From contig JAEPNV010000003.1 in assembly GCA_017643215.1 (NCBI GenBank), positions 310,001-374,000 on the forward strand: DNA of 64,000 nt, in the 5' to 3' direction. This document shows, one piece after another, positions 7,508 to 16,511 of the stretch. Positions within the stretch are counted from its first letter, which is position 1, and the number at the start of each line of letters is the position of its first letter. The position numbers were made by a program, and so were the translations under genes. The stretch comes from Roseibium sp. GTDB lineage: Bacteria; Pseudomonadota; Alphaproteobacteria; Rhizobiales; Stappiaceae. Under the pieces are notes generated by a model, which was not told where the DNA came from, did no database searches, and saw nothing but the letters and a program-made list of their open reading frames with translations.

Positions 7508-8143
7508 ATGACCGATTCAGCGGAAAATCGGCCGCGAAAGCCGTCCCAATCGATCCGCGACGCTTGCGTCAGCGAGGCCATGTCGGTGATCGCCAGCGGC
7601 GGCCTAGAAGCGCTCAGTCTCAGGGAAGTCGCCCGAAGGCTCGGGATCTCGCACCAGGCGCCCTACAAGCATTTCAGCTCGCGCGATCATCTTCTCGCCG
7701 AGGTCATCCGCAGGTGCTTGAAGGACTTCGCCGATGCGCTGCGCTCAAGCGCGTTTGATGAGGCCGGACAGCCACGCACGGCGGAAGACGCTATGCGGAC
7801 GCTTGGGTTCGTTTATCTGGATTACGCGGCCCGGCACCCGCTTCAGTACCGATTGATGTTCGGCACGCCCTGGCCCGCGGTCGCGCATGACATCGGTTTG
7901 GCCGAGGACGCGCGCGCGGCCTTCGATGTTCTGCGCGCGCGGCTGAATGCTATCCGGAAACGGGACGACCACACACTGGACCTGGATGCCATGTTTGTGT
8001 GGTCGTCGATCCACGGCATCGCGAGCGTTGTAGAAAGCGAGGCCATGCGCCATCTGAACTTCAGCGAAGACAAAGCACGAGAGGCGGTGCTTCACGCCGT
8101 ACGCATGATTGACCGGATCGTGTTTGAAGACCGGCATGCTTAA
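7508..8143 (+). CDS. TetR/AcrR family transcriptional regulator
   Basis: A 211-residue repressor. The N-terminal helix-turn-helix lies at about residues 18-65 (ALSLREVARRLGISHQAPYKHFSSRDHLLAEV). The C-terminal ligand/dimer domain resembles the WHG/TetR_C_13 group (YLDYAARHPLQYRLMFGTPW). The frame is open far upstream, but ATG 7508 follows a promoter directly and gives the normal family length. Two palindromes stand immediately upstream, so the protein probably represses itself and the divergent DUF2141-SDR operon. The inducer is unknown. Confidence 0.92.
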   Translation: MTDSAENRPRKPSQSIRDACVSEAMSVIASGGLEALSLREVARRLGISHQAPYKHFSSRDHLLAEVIRRCLKDFADALRSSAFDEAGQPRTAEDAMRTLGFVYLDYAARHPLQYRLMFGTPWPAVAHDIGLAEDARAAFDVLRARLNAIRKRDDHTLDLDAMFVWSSIHGIASVVESEAMRHLNFSEDKAREAVLHAVRMIDRIVFEDRHA

Positions 8144-8265
8144 CCGGTCTCCCGGCCAAGTTGATGATCGATTGCGAAGTACCGGCCAAAAACAGCGCCG
8201 ATGTCCCGACTTGTCTCGGCCAAACCACCGAGATAGACTCGGCGCTGAGCCGCCCAGTCGCGCGC

Positions 8266-9747
8266 CTACTCCAGCCCGATCTTGGCCTTCAGCAGATCGT
8301 TGACCGCCTGCGGGTTGGCCTTGCCTTTGGATGCCTTCATCACCTGTCCGACAAACCAGCCAAGCAAGCCCGGCTTGGTTTTGGCCTGCTCGACCTTGTC
8401 CGGATTGGCGGTGATGATGTCGTCGACAAGGGCTTCGATCGCGCCAAGGTCGGTGACTTGCTTCATGCCACGCGCCTCGACGATCTCCGCTGGATCGCCG
8501 TCCTCGCTCCAGACGATTTCAAAAAGGTCCTTGGCGATCTTGCCGGAGATCGTGCCACCCTTGATCAGATCGACGATGGATCCGAGTTGCGCGGCTGACA
8601 CGGGGCTGTCTGCCAGCTCCAGGCCTTCCTTGTTCAGCCGGCCGAACAGTTCATTGATCACCCAGTTGGCGGCAAGTTTCGCGTCCCGGCCTCCGGCAAC
8701 TTCCTCAAAGAAATCGGCCGAGCGTTTTTCAACGACCAGGATATCGGCGTCGTAGTCGCTGAGGCCGTAGTCCTTGATGAACCGTGCCTTCTTGTCGTCC
8801 GGCAGCTCCGGCAGGTGCACGGCGAGATCGTCGACATAGGCTTGGCTGAATTCCAGCGGCAAAAGGTCCGGATCCGGGAAATACCGATAGTCATGCGCCT
8901 CTTCCTTGGAGCGCATCGACCGGGTCTCACCCTTGACCGCGTCGAACAGCCGGGTTTCCTGATCGATGCTGCCGCCATCTTCCAGGATCGCCACCTGACG
9001 GCGCGCCTCGTAGTCGATCGCCTGGCCGACGAAGCGGATGGAGTTGACGTTCTTGATCTCACAGCGTGTGCCGAAGCCTTCGCCGGGCCGGCGCACCGAC
9101 ACGTTGACATCAGCACGCATGGAGCCCTGGTCCATGTTGCCATCACAGGTGCCGAGGTAGCGCAGGATCGTGCGAAGTTTGGTGAGATATGCCTTCGCCT
9201 CATCGGCGGAGCGCAGGTCCGGTTTGGAGACGATCTCCATCAGCGCAACGCCCGACCGGTTGAGGTCGACGAACGACATGGACGGGTGCTGGTCATGCAG
9301 CGATTTGCCGGCGTCCTGCTCCAGATGCAGCCGCTCGACACCCACCTCGATCTGGCCATCCGGCATATCCAAAAGGATCGTGCCCTCACCGACGATTGGC
9401 TGTTTGTACTGCGAGATCTGGTAGCCCTGCGGCAGGTCCGGATAGAAATAGTTCTTTCGGTCGAACACCGATTTCAAATTGATCTCGGCCTTCAGCCCAA
9501 GCCCGGTCCGGATCGCCTGGCGCACGCATTCCTCGTTGATCACCGGCAGCATGCCCGGCATGGCGGCATCGACCAGGCTGACATTGGAATTCGGTTCCAT
9601 GCCGAAGGCGGTCGAGGCGCCGGAAAACAGCTTGGCGTCAGATGTGACCTGGGCGTGGACCTCCATGCCGATCACGATCTCCCAATCGCCGGTCGCGCCC
9701 TTGATGAACTTTTTCGGATCGGGTGTGCGGGCCTCGACAATCGTCAT
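8266..9747 (-). CDS. gatB: Asp-tRNA(Asn)/Glu-tRNA(Gln) amidotransferase subunit B
   Basis: GatB binds the mischarged Glu-tRNA(Gln) or Asp-tRNA(Asn), activates the side-chain carboxylate with ATP and receives ammonia from GatA. The 493-residue protein shows the family start [13 protein letters not shown], the motif [37 protein letters not shown], and the C-terminal YqeY-like tail with [22 protein letters not shown]. It is on the same strand as gatC and gatA but about 8.7 kb downstream, separated by sulfite oxidase, flagellar-type and other genes. Presence of GatCAB indicates that glutamine and/or asparagine tRNAs are charged indirectly in this organism. Confidence 0.98.
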   Translation of the reverse strand: MTIVEARTPDPKKFIKGATGDWEIVIGMEVHAQVTSDAKLFSGASTAFGMEPNSNVSLVDAAMPGMLPVINEECVRQAIRTGLGLKAEINLKSVFDRKNYFYPDLPQGYQISQYKQPIVGEGTILLDMPDGQIEVGVERLHLEQDAGKSLHDQHPSMSFVDLNRSGVALMEIVSKPDLRSADEAKAYLTKLRTILRYLGTCDGNMDQGSMRADVNVSVRRPGEGFGTRCEIKNVNSIRFVGQAIDYEARRQVAILEDGGSIDQETRLFDAVKGETRSMRSKEEAHDYRYFPDPDLLPLEFSQAYVDDLAVHLPELPDDKKARFIKDYGLSDYDADILVVEKRSADFFEEVAGGRDAKLAANWVINELFGRLNKEGLELADSPVSAAQLGSIVDLIKGGTISGKIAKDLFEIVWSEDGDPAEIVEARGMKQVTDLGAIEALVDDIITANPDKVEQAKTKPGLLGWFVGQVMKASKGKANPQAVNDLLKAKIGLE

Positions 9748-10120
9748 GTTTGTATGTGTCCTGTTTTCAACTTCGCGCTCGGGACCGTTTTGGGAGGAAA
9801 CGTGCGGCGCGGTGTATGCCGGCCCTGATGCCTAGTCGGGAATGGTCTCACCTGCAAGGGGTTCATCGCGGGATCGCCGAGCCTTGTCGGGAATTGGCCC
9901 TCTGTGCGATAAAAGAAGGCATTGTTTGATCGGATGGATCGGTGCGGTGACCCGATGGTTTGACCGCCCGATCCGAAAAGACTTTTAAAGCCAAAAGACA
10001 GGCCGCGGCCATTTCATAGGAGCGCGGTCAAACGGCGCGAAGCCGCGCGGTCGGTACGATAGTCCGCAGGCAAACGCCGCTGATAAAATGGCCAGGACAA
10101 CGATCACGCGGGAGGACAAT
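9748..10120. other. divergent promoter region, gatB / sulfite dehydrogenase
   Basis: About 370 bases between the starts of gatB (minus) and the molybdoenzyme gene (plus). No RNA gene, riboswitch-like fold or convincing operator was recognised. Open frames here have no family-like content. Confidence 0.5.
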
Positions 10121-11395
10121 ATGCAGGAGAACCACACACAGGATCGCCAGGATTTGGAGCGCAATTTGGAGCCGAGCGGAAACACCGGACACGATCGGAA
10201 CCGGCGCCGGTTCCTGCGCGATTCCGGTCTTGCGGGCGTCGCGGCCCTGGTTGGCATGAATGTCCCGTTTGCCGCCAACCTGCCGAAAGGCTTTATGCCG
10301 GCGGCAATGGCGAGCGAGGACGTTCTTGCGGGCAAGGACGGCTTGCGGCTTTTGAACGATCGGCCGATCAACGCGGAAACGCCGGCCCACTTGCTCGACG
10401 ATGCGATCACGCCGACCGCGCGGCATTTCATCCGCAACAATGGCGCGCCGCCGGAAGATGTGGATGCCGCGGGCTGGACCCTGACGGTCGACGGCCTGGT
10501 CGATACGCCGCTTTCGCTTTCCATCGCCGACCTGAAATCACAATTCGACGTCGCGTCCATGGCGTTGGTGATTGAATGCGGCGGCAACGGCCGGTGGGCG
10601 TTCGATCCGCCGGCAAAGGGCAATCAGTGGACCACAGGCGCGGTCGCGTGCTCTGAGTGGACGGGCGTTCGGTTAAAGGATGTTCTTGCCCGTACCGGCG
10701 TCAAAAGCAACGTTGTTTACACGGCGCATGTGGGAGCCGACGCGCAATTGTCCGGCGATCCGGACAAACTGCCGATTTCCCGCGGTTTGCCAATTGAAAA
10801 GGCCTTGACGGACAATGTGCTGATCGCGTTTGAGATGAACGGTGGTCCGATCCACGCCAACAACGGCGCGCCGCTGCGCCTGGTGGTCCCGGGCTGGCCG
10901 GGCTCCTGCTCGCAAAAGTGGCTGAAACGCATCTACCTGCGCGACATCGTCCATGACGGACCGAAAATGACCGGCACGTCCTACCGCGTCCCCAATCGTC
11001 CGGTGGAGCCAGGCGAAAAAGTCGCCACGGAAGACTTTGAGATCATCGAGAGGATGCCGGTGAAGTCGTTGATCACCAGTCCGGAAAACGGCGCGCTGGC
11101 CGGCCGGTCCATCGACGTGCGCGGCCATGCCTGGTCAGGTGACCGCACGGTGGATGCCGTTGACGTGTCAATGGACTTCGGCGCCACATGGACCCGCGCC
11201 GATCTTGATGCGCCGGTCAACGACGGCGCGTGGCAAAACTGGCGCACGACACTGACGCTGCCGCAAGCCGGATACTACGAGATCTGGGCACGCGCGACGG
11301 ACAGCGCCGGCCAGATGCAGCCCTTTGCCATCAACTGGAACCCGAAGGGCTATCTCAACAACACCATGCACCGTGTCGCCGTCCGCGCGGCCTGA
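10121..11395 (+). CDS. sulfite dehydrogenase-like molybdopterin oxidoreductase (SorA/SoxC type)
   Basis: A 424-residue periplasmic enzyme of the sulfite oxidase family, which oxidises sulfite to sulfate. A twin-arginine signal is visible (RRRFLRDSG, residues 28-36, followed by a hydrophobic stretch), as expected for a cofactor-loaded export substrate. The molybdenum-binding cysteine is Cys153 in IECGGNGRW. The C-terminal Mo-co dimerisation domain includes GHAWSGDRTVDAVDVSMDFGATW and YEIWARATDSAGQMQP. SoxC is the alternative, but the next gene is a small cytochrome c, the SorAB arrangement. ATG 10121 has GGAGG upstream and is preferred to ATG 10088. Confidence 0.9.
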   Translation: MQENHTQDRQDLERNLEPSGNTGHDRNRRRFLRDSGLAGVAALVGMNVPFAANLPKGFMPAAMASEDVLAGKDGLRLLNDRPINAETPAHLLDDAITPTARHFIRNNGAPPEDVDAAGWTLTVDGLVDTPLSLSIADLKSQFDVASMALVIECGGNGRWAFDPPAKGNQWTTGAVACSEWTGVRLKDVLARTGVKSNVVYTAHVGADAQLSGDPDKLPISRGLPIEKALTDNVLIAFEMNGGPIHANNGAPLRLVVPGWPGSCSQKWLKRIYLRDIVHDGPKMTGTSYRVPNRPVEPGEKVATEDFEIIERMPVKSLITSPENGALAGRSIDVRGHAWSGDRTVDAVDVSMDFGATWTRADLDAPVNDGAWQNWRTTLTLPQAGYYEIWARATDSAGQMQPFAINWNPKGYLNNTMHRVAVRAA

Positions 11396-11414
11396 TGAGG
11401 CGTGAAAAGACCCT

Positions 11415-11439
11415 GGGCGGCCAGATCGGCCGCCCTTTT
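11415..11439 (+). terminator. intrinsic terminator/attenuator between the molybdoenzyme and cytochrome genes
   Basis: GGGCGGCC (11415-11422), loop AGATC, GGCCGCCC (11428-11435), TTTT. The perfect 8-bp GC stem with a short T-run sits in the 65-base gap before the cytochrome gene. With only four T residues it probably lets some polymerase through, so it may set the ratio of the two products. Confidence 0.7.
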
Positions 11440-11460
11440 CAACTAAGACAAGGAGATCGC

Positions 11461-11775
11461 ATGATCGCGGACCGCATGGTGTTGGCTGGCCTGGCCTTGT
11501 CTTTAAGTGCTCAACTCCCGGCCAACGCGGAGAGTGAATTCGGCAGGCTCGTCGCCGCGCCCGGCGTTGAGGAAACATTTTATACCTGCACGGCTTGCCA
11601 TTCGGAGATGATCATCGCCCAGCAAGGGCTGTCGCGGCCGGACTGGGACGAGCTGTTGATCTGGATGGTCGACGAACACGGCATGGACGATCCGCCGCCG
11701 GACGAACGCACCATAATCCTCGATTACCTCGCCGCGCATTACAACACCGACCGGCCAAACTTTCCGGTCGAGTAA
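11461..11775 (+). CDS. monohaem cytochrome c, probable sulfite dehydrogenase subunit (SorB-like)
   Basis: A 104-residue exported protein with a signal peptide (about residues 1-22, cleavage after ANA) and a single CTACH haem-binding motif. Methionines in LIWMVDEHGM are candidates for the sixth haem ligand. The pattern GVEETFYTCTACHSEMIIAQQGLSR fits small c-type subunits of sulfite dehydrogenases. AAGGAG lies upstream of ATG 11461. It would take electrons from the upstream molybdoenzyme and pass them to a cytochrome c or oxidase. Assignment as SorB is by context and the haem motif only. Confidence 0.85.
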   Translation: MIADRMVLAGLALSLSAQLPANAESEFGRLVAAPGVEETFYTCTACHSEMIIAQQGLSRPDWDELLIWMVDEHGMDDPPPDERTIILDYLAAHYNTDRPNFPVE

Positions 11776-11792
11776 TCCCGCATGATCGATGG

Positions 11793-12086
11793 TCAATCGG
11801 CTTTGTCGCCGGCCGGCGGATTTTGCGCTTTGCCGGTCCGGATGATGAAGCCGATCAGCACGGCCACCGCCTGGTAGAGTTCCATCGGGATTTCCTCGTC
11901 GAGCTCGATCTGCGACAGCGCTTCGGCCATCATGGGATTTTGCTCGATTGGAACACCGGCCTCGCGCGCCAGTTCCTCGATCCGTTCCGCGACGCTGCCC
12001 GCGCCCTTCGCCGTCACGGTCGGTGCGCCCTGTTTGTCGTATTTCAGCGCAACCGCGCGTTTTTCGCCGGGGGACGTGCCGCTCAT
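11793..12086 (-). CDS. stand-alone FlhB C-terminal-domain protein (FlhX-like)
   Basis: A 97-residue protein equal to the cytoplasmic C-terminal domain of FlhB/YscU export-switch proteins without the membrane part: AVALKYDKQGAPTVTAKGAG, REAGVPIEQNP, and LDEEIPMELYQAVAVLIGFI. The NPTH autocleavage motif that precedes this region in FlhB is absent; the protein begins just after that point. Its ATG overlaps the stop of the FliK-like gene by four bases, so it is translationally coupled to it. FlhB interacts with FliK to control hook length, so the pair may act together. Its true role is not known. Confidence 0.88.
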   Translation of the reverse strand: MSGTSPGEKRAVALKYDKQGAPTVTAKGAGSVAERIEELAREAGVPIEQNPMMAEALSQIELDEEIPMELYQAVAVLIGFIIRTGKAQNPPAGDKAD

Positions 12087-14707
12087 GAGCGCCGGTCCAC
12101 CCGGGTGCCGGACCGTGTTTCGCCTTGATGCGGGCGCCCGCGTAAAAGACGGAGTTCCTGCAAATCCAATCCCGCGTCCGCGAACGCGGCCTCCAGCGTC
12201 TGCCGGCTCTCCGCGAGCGCGTTGAACGTATCGGCGCGGTCGATCCAAAGGCTGACAAAGGTCTGCCCGCCGCGCAAGCTTACAGCGGCCTCAAGCGGGC
12301 CGGTGGACGAAAGGTCCAGCGCGAACCGCAAACGCCAGGCCGCGCCGTCTTCTGTCGCGCGCGCCGTCCCGTCCCGGTCCCGGCCGACCTGCATTTGCAG
12401 GATCGCGGTGTCTTGGCCCGCCGTGATCGGTAGCTCGACCACCACATCCATCGGCCGGCCGCCTAGCGCCTTGCTGTCCTCCCCGGTCAGTCCGAGATTG
12501 GCAAGTTGGGTCAGCCGGATGCGCGCCAGAGCGGAGTCGATTTCCCCGAGCAGCCGGGCGGCCAGGCGCGGCGCGCCGCCCTCGGTGCCGCCATTTTCCG
12601 ACCCAACGGACCGTTGTGGCCGCGGCAGCGCCGAAAGGCTTGGCATGGGCGGCTGCGTCAAAGGCTTGTGTGCGCTCGGCTCAACCCCGGCCGTGCGCAG
12701 CATGGATTTCAAATGCAGGAACAGCGACTTGAGATCGGCAGCCAAAATCGGCGGGCCGGAGGCGCCCGCGGTCTGCGGCGCAGCGCCTGGCTGGCCGGAT
12801 GGGTGGCCGGACCCCGTTTTCATCAGCGCTTCGCGAAACACGCCGGAATTTTGAACCGCTTTTTGAAGGGTCTGGCCTGATGAAGGCCCATCGCCGGAAA
12901 GACGCAGACCCAGGATCTGTTGCATGGCCTTGCGGACCGGGTCCGGCAGCGCTTCAGGATCACCAGCGGCCCGGTTGCTTAAGGCCCCGATCTGGGAAAA
13001 CACCACGGCCAGGCTTGAATGGTGTTCATTGAGGTGTGGCATCAGCGTTTTCGCCGCTTTGGTGACGTCAGCCGCCACAGGCACCGGCGCGGACGGTGGA
13101 CGGGCGGACGCGCTTGCCGCCGCGTCCGGGCGCGCGGCGGAAGCTGTCTGGAAAGGCGTTGCGGGCCGCGGCAGATCCCGGGCGGGCGGTGATCCGGACG
13201 CGGCCACCGTGGGGCCGGAGGCCGGCCGGGCGACTGTGGCCGCCGGGTCTGGCACTGCGCCAGCTGGCCGTGCCAGAGCGGTAGGCGCCGCGTCCATATC
13301 CATGGACGTGATCGGCGCTGGAGGGCCGGCCTGGGAAACTCCGGCGGCACCGGGCGGCGTCGCCGGCACCGCGGGCGTTGTACCCGGAAGCGCCGGACGG
13401 ACGGGATCTTGTCCCCCGGTCGCGGGTTGATGCGCCGCCTGTGCGGACGGTTTTGCGGCCGCAGCGCCCCCTTGGACTGTGGGCGCTTGGCCTGGGACAG
13501 GATCGGCGGGACGGGCGATGGCGGGCGTAGTCGGCCCGCCGCTGGTGTTTGACGACCCGGCCGCACCGGCGCCAGCCGGCAAAACCTCAGCCCTCCCGGA
13601 GGGCGCAGGTATGGAAGGCGCGATCGGCGCGCCGGAGGGCTGGCGAGCGCTTGCCAATGCCGGCGCGCCAGTCGGCGCCCCTTCTAAAACACGGCTGGCA
13701 GCAGCGGACGGCGGACCCGACAGAGGTTGCCCGTTGGGTGCGGGCACCGCTGGCCCCGGCACACCGGCCGCACCTGGCCGATTTGCTAGCGCGGCGGCCG
13801 GCTGACGGGCATCGGCTGCACCGCGCGGATTGGGCGCGCGGGTCTCGGCCGGTGTGGACATCGCCCGAGGGACACCTGAAGCGCTTTCAAGACCGGACCG
13901 TCCGGCGGTGGATGCGCCTTCGGCACCGCCGCCGTTGGACCGGACCGTGGCAGACGTAGGACCGTTCGGGTTCATGTTTGCGTTGGATGCTGCCGTGTTG
14001 GGTTGCCCGCTTGGCAAAGACGTGGGGCTCGTCCCGCTGGAGTGACCACCTTGCACCGGCACCGTCGCGATTGGTTGAGTCCGTCCGGATGCCGGCAAGC
14101 TGCCCCCGGTGCCGGATGACGGTCCGGACTTTTGCGCCGGAACGACGGCCGCACTGCCAACCGATGCCCCGGCCAGTCCCTGAACCGGGCCCTGGGCCGG
14201 CGGCGTTGCACGGCCCTGCCCGCCTGTAGACGGCGGGATGGGCGCGGATGTCGGCGCCGGTTCGCCTTGCGCCAAAAGCAGTTGGACCTGCGGCACGTGT
14301 GCTGCCAATCCGGCGGGTCCGGCAGCAAGACGTCCGGATGCCGCACCGGCCTGTGGTGGTCCGCCATCCACCGGCACCTGAGCGGCTGGTTGGACCGCGG
14401 CACGGGCCGCGGCGGTCGGCGGCGCGGCACCGGTCTGTTGTGGTCCGTTACCGGATGGCACGGGTGTCAGTTGGATGTTCAGCCGGCCAGGTTCTCCGGT
14501 GACGCGGACAGCCACTTCTGTTCCCGGCGGAAGCGGCTGGCTGGTGCGCACATCGAGCCGCAAGTCCCCGGCGGTCAGCCGCAAAACGCCGTTCGGCGAC
14601 GCCGCGTCGACCCGTGCCCGAAGTTCGGTGCCGGGCTCGAGTGACACCGTTGCCGGTGCCGTTGATCCTTTGAATGACGCGTGCACCAGCGAAACGGATG
14701 CGACCAT
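12083..14707 (-). CDS. large FliK-like flagellar hook-length control protein
   Basis: An 874-residue protein. Residues 1-80 form a beta-rich N-terminal part (PGTELRARVDAASPNGVLRLTAGDLRL). About residues 85-540 are low-complexity, rich in Pro, Ala, Gly, Ser and Thr, with no recognisable repeat period. The C-terminal part (about 740-850) matches the Flg_hook domain of FliK: VVELPITAGQDTAILQMQV, RFALDLSSTGPLEAAVSLRGG, LAESRQTLEAAFADAGLDL. FliK acts as secreted ruler for the flagellar hook. No other flagellar gene is in the window. Coupled to the FlhB-domain gene by ATGA. Confidence 0.85.
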   Translation of the reverse strand: MVASVSLVHASFKGSTAPATVSLEPGTELRARVDAASPNGVLRLTAGDLRLDVRTSQPLPPGTEVAVRVTGEPGRLNIQLTPVPSGNGPQQTGAAPPTAAARAAVQPAAQVPVDGGPPQAGAASGRLAAGPAGLAAHVPQVQLLLAQGEPAPTSAPIPPSTGGQGRATPPAQGPVQGLAGASVGSAAVVPAQKSGPSSGTGGSLPASGRTQPIATVPVQGGHSSGTSPTSLPSGQPNTAASNANMNPNGPTSATVRSNGGGAEGASTAGRSGLESASGVPRAMSTPAETRAPNPRGAADARQPAAALANRPGAAGVPGPAVPAPNGQPLSGPPSAAASRVLEGAPTGAPALASARQPSGAPIAPSIPAPSGRAEVLPAGAGAAGSSNTSGGPTTPAIARPADPVPGQAPTVQGGAAAAKPSAQAAHQPATGGQDPVRPALPGTTPAVPATPPGAAGVSQAGPPAPITSMDMDAAPTALARPAGAVPDPAATVARPASGPTVAASGSPPARDLPRPATPFQTASAARPDAAASASARPPSAPVPVAADVTKAAKTLMPHLNEHHSSLAVVFSQIGALSNRAAGDPEALPDPVRKAMQQILGLRLSGDGPSSGQTLQKAVQNSGVFREALMKTGSGHPSGQPGAAPQTAGASGPPILAADLKSLFLHLKSMLRTAGVEPSAHKPLTQPPMPSLSALPRPQRSVGSENGGTEGGAPRLAARLLGEIDSALARIRLTQLANLGLTGEDSKALGGRPMDVVVELPITAGQDTAILQMQVGRDRDGTARATEDGAAWRLRFALDLSSTGPLEAAVSLRGGQTFVSLWIDRADTFNALAESRQTLEAAFADAGLDLQELRLLRGRPHQGETRSGTRVDRRS

Positions 14708-14932
14708 GCGTGATTGCCTCGGTTTTCGCGCGCAGTCCAGGTCACGGGACCTGGCGGCGATTCGCCCCCGCGACTTGGCAGCACATCATTCCCGAAGACA
14801 GCCGTCCTGTCGACATCATCGCCGCGCCCTCCCCTGCCAAATGGCGGGATTGACCCTGATCAAGGCGGGTTGACCGGCATTGGCGCAACTTATCGGCGGC
14901 GAGGCACGCCAAAACACCGGGGGACGCGCCTG

Positions 14933-15208
14933 ATGCGCTGGATGGACCGAATGAACGAACGCGCCCAATTGATGGGCCGGATGCTGGAGACCATCGGCGC
15001 GATGGACGCCTTGCCGGAGGGGTACAGCGGAGGCGCGGACCTTCGCCAGGCGGCCGAACGGTGTATGACCTGCGACCAGCCAGAGAGTTGCAAGAAATGG
15101 CTTGAAAGCCATCCGGACGGCGCCGCAGCCCCGATGGAAACCTGCCCGAACGCGAACCTGTTCAAGCTCTTTTTAACCGGGCGGGCGGCGGGCATGAAAG
15201 ACAGCTAG
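14933..15208 (+). CDS. DUF6455 family protein
   Basis: A 91-residue soluble protein. It contains a conserved cysteine cluster (AERCMTCDQPESCKKWLESH) and a later CPNANLFKLF segment, the pattern of the DUF6455 family found across Alphaproteobacteria. Four cysteines could bind a metal or form disulfides, but this is inference. The start is placed at ATG 14933, as the upstream in-frame sequence is not conserved-looking. It diverges from the FliK-like gene and stands alone. Confidence 0.78.
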   Translation: MRWMDRMNERAQLMGRMLETIGAMDALPEGYSGGADLRQAAERCMTCDQPESCKKWLESHPDGAAAPMETCPNANLFKLFLTGRAAGMKDS

Positions 15209-15221
15209 CCGGAGGCGCTGA

Positions 15222-15521
15222 TCACGACGTGCGCCAGCGCTGAATTCCGAGCGTGATTGCGGCCGCCAAGGCACCAGCGGCGAAGCGGAACGGGAACATC
15301 GCCAATGCGCCCGCGTCCTGGGAAATCGGCTGCGGAAGACCGGTGAAGCTCAAGGCCGTCTCGGCCATCAGCGACAACGCGGCGGCGGCAAATCCGGCGA
15401 TCCAGATCTTCGAAAACCGGTCGGCCCGCCAGCCAAGCCAGGCCCCAATCAAGAGTGCCAGCGGATTGAGGAGGCCGGAGAGCCCGAAAAGGTCCAGCCA
15501 CGTGTCAGAGAGCGTGATCAT
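15222..15521 (-). CDS. small integral membrane protein, unknown
   Basis: A 99-residue protein with three probable membrane segments (about 8-28 with NPLALLIGAWLG, 40-60 with FAAAALSLMAETAL, 70-92 with LAMFPFRFAAGALAAAITLG). I do not recognise a family. It converges on the DUF6455 gene with 13 bases between stops. The ribosome site is weak, but codon use and length of the open frame look genuine. Confidence 0.6.
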   Translation of the reverse strand: MITLSDTWLDLFGLSGLLNPLALLIGAWLGWRADRFSKIWIAGFAAAALSLMAETALSFTGLPQPISQDAGALAMFPFRFAAGALAAAITLGIQRWRTS

Positions 15522-15697
15522 GGGCCGTCTTTAGCAACAGGTCCGGGCCATGGCGAGCATCTTTTGAAAATCATCCGCGTCATAGTGTTGCGATCGCCGT
15601 CTGCGATCAAGGTGTTCCTTATATTACGCGGGATACGCCCTATGTATTCATTCCAAGACGTGGCCATGGTTTTCAATTCTCGTGAAAGGCGAAGCGC

Positions 15698-15946
15698 GTG
15701 ACACTGCTAGGCGAAGACATCCCGATGACCATCGGCGAGCTGAACGCGTCGGGCCAGCGTCTGGGGCTCAAATGCCAGGATTGCCATCGGTTCCGTTACA
15801 TGCGCGCCGCAAGGTATCCGGTTGACACGAAAATCGCGGTGATTGGCGGCACCCTGCGTTGCGCCCAATGCGGATCCAAGAACGTGCAAACATTCGCCGT
15901 TGCCCGCCATGCGGAAACCGGCTACTGGCCCGCCGAGGGCAACTGA
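15698..15946 (+). CDS. small zinc-ribbon-like protein, unknown
   Basis: An 82-residue protein with two cysteine pairs: LKCQDCHRFRYM and LRCAQCGSKNVQTFAV, 34 residues apart, the spacing of a zinc ribbon. No DNA- or RNA-binding family can be named. The start is uncertain: GTG 15698 (used here, with AAAGG about ten bases upstream) or ATG 15725. It stands alone between short non-coding gaps. Confidence 0.68.
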   Translation: MTLLGEDIPMTIGELNASGQRLGLKCQDCHRFRYMRAARYPVDTKIAVIGGTLRCAQCGSKNVQTFAVARHAETGYWPAEGN

Positions 15947-16086
15947 TGGCCGGCGCGCCTTGAAAAGCCGGGGCGAACCTGCTATCGGCCTCGCAACATC
16001 ACATGGAGTTTTTATGCGCGGATTGTTGGAGTCCCGCTGAGGCCCGGTCGATCACAGACCGGGCAGTGAACACTGAAACGCGGCAT

Positions 16087-16103
16087 TGACGGCATTTCCG
16101 TCA
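16087..16103. promoter_or_regulatory. inverted repeat upstream of the YjhX-type gene
   Basis: TGACGG, CATTT, CCGTCA: a perfect 6+5+6 inverted repeat about 38 bases before the start codon. It could be an operator for autoregulation, or a 5' leader hairpin. No protein partner is known. Confidence 0.4.
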
Positions 16104-16140
16104 GTGCGCTGGTGTTGTGCGCATTAAAGAAACTCTTCCA

Positions 16141-16398
16141 ATGGACATCTCAAAAGCCGAACAGCGGGTGCTGCACCTGCTGGCGCAAGGCGGGCGCATT
16201 GTCGTCGAAAAAGACGTACGCGGCCGCATCATCGACAACCGGACCGTGACACGCGACGGCTGGTCGTGGTTCGGATGCACGCTTGCGCTGTTCAAGAAAC
16301 TGAAACGACGGGGCTATGTCGCATCGCGCGGCGGCGGTCCCTACCAAATCACCCGGCTCGGACTTGAACGGGTCCGTTCGCAACTGAATAACCGATGA
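16141..16398 (+). CDS. YjhX family protein (UPF0386), putative toxin
   Basis: An 85-residue basic protein that closely matches the UPF0386/YjhX family: MDISKAEQRVLHLLAQGGRI, VEKDVRGRIIDNRTVTRDGW, FKKLKRRGYVASRGGGPYQI, TRLGLERVRSQL. It looks like a winged-helix domain. In E. coli YjhX is described as toxin of the YjhQ-YjhX pair, but in Alphaproteobacteria the family occurs widely without a partner, and no YjhQ-type acetyltransferase is adjacent here, so toxicity should not be assumed. ATG 16141 gives the family length; the in-frame ATG at 16117 adds eight residues. Confidence 0.9.
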   Translation: MDISKAEQRVLHLLAQGGRIVVEKDVRGRIIDNRTVTRDGWSWFGCTLALFKKLKRRGYVASRGGGPYQITRLGLERVRSQLNNR

Positions 16399-16404
16399 CA
16401 ACGG

Positions 16405-16448
16405 CCGTCAGACTGCTGACAAACCATGTAGTCTTTCGGTCATCATGC
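16405..16448. repeat. dispersed intergenic repeat, block A, copy 1
   Basis: Contains GTCAGACTGCTGACAAACCA and, further on, TTTCGGTCATCATGC. The same block occurs at 52105-52147 in the same orientation and at 55830-55875 in the opposite one, each copy ending at a GTCTGA/TCAGAC boundary close to a gene. Confidence 0.8.
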
Positions 16449-16511
16449 TCTGGCTTGTCCCACCGCTGTCCAGTTTGCCGCAGCCGTGGGATTTCCTTGT
16501 TGGCCAGCGTT

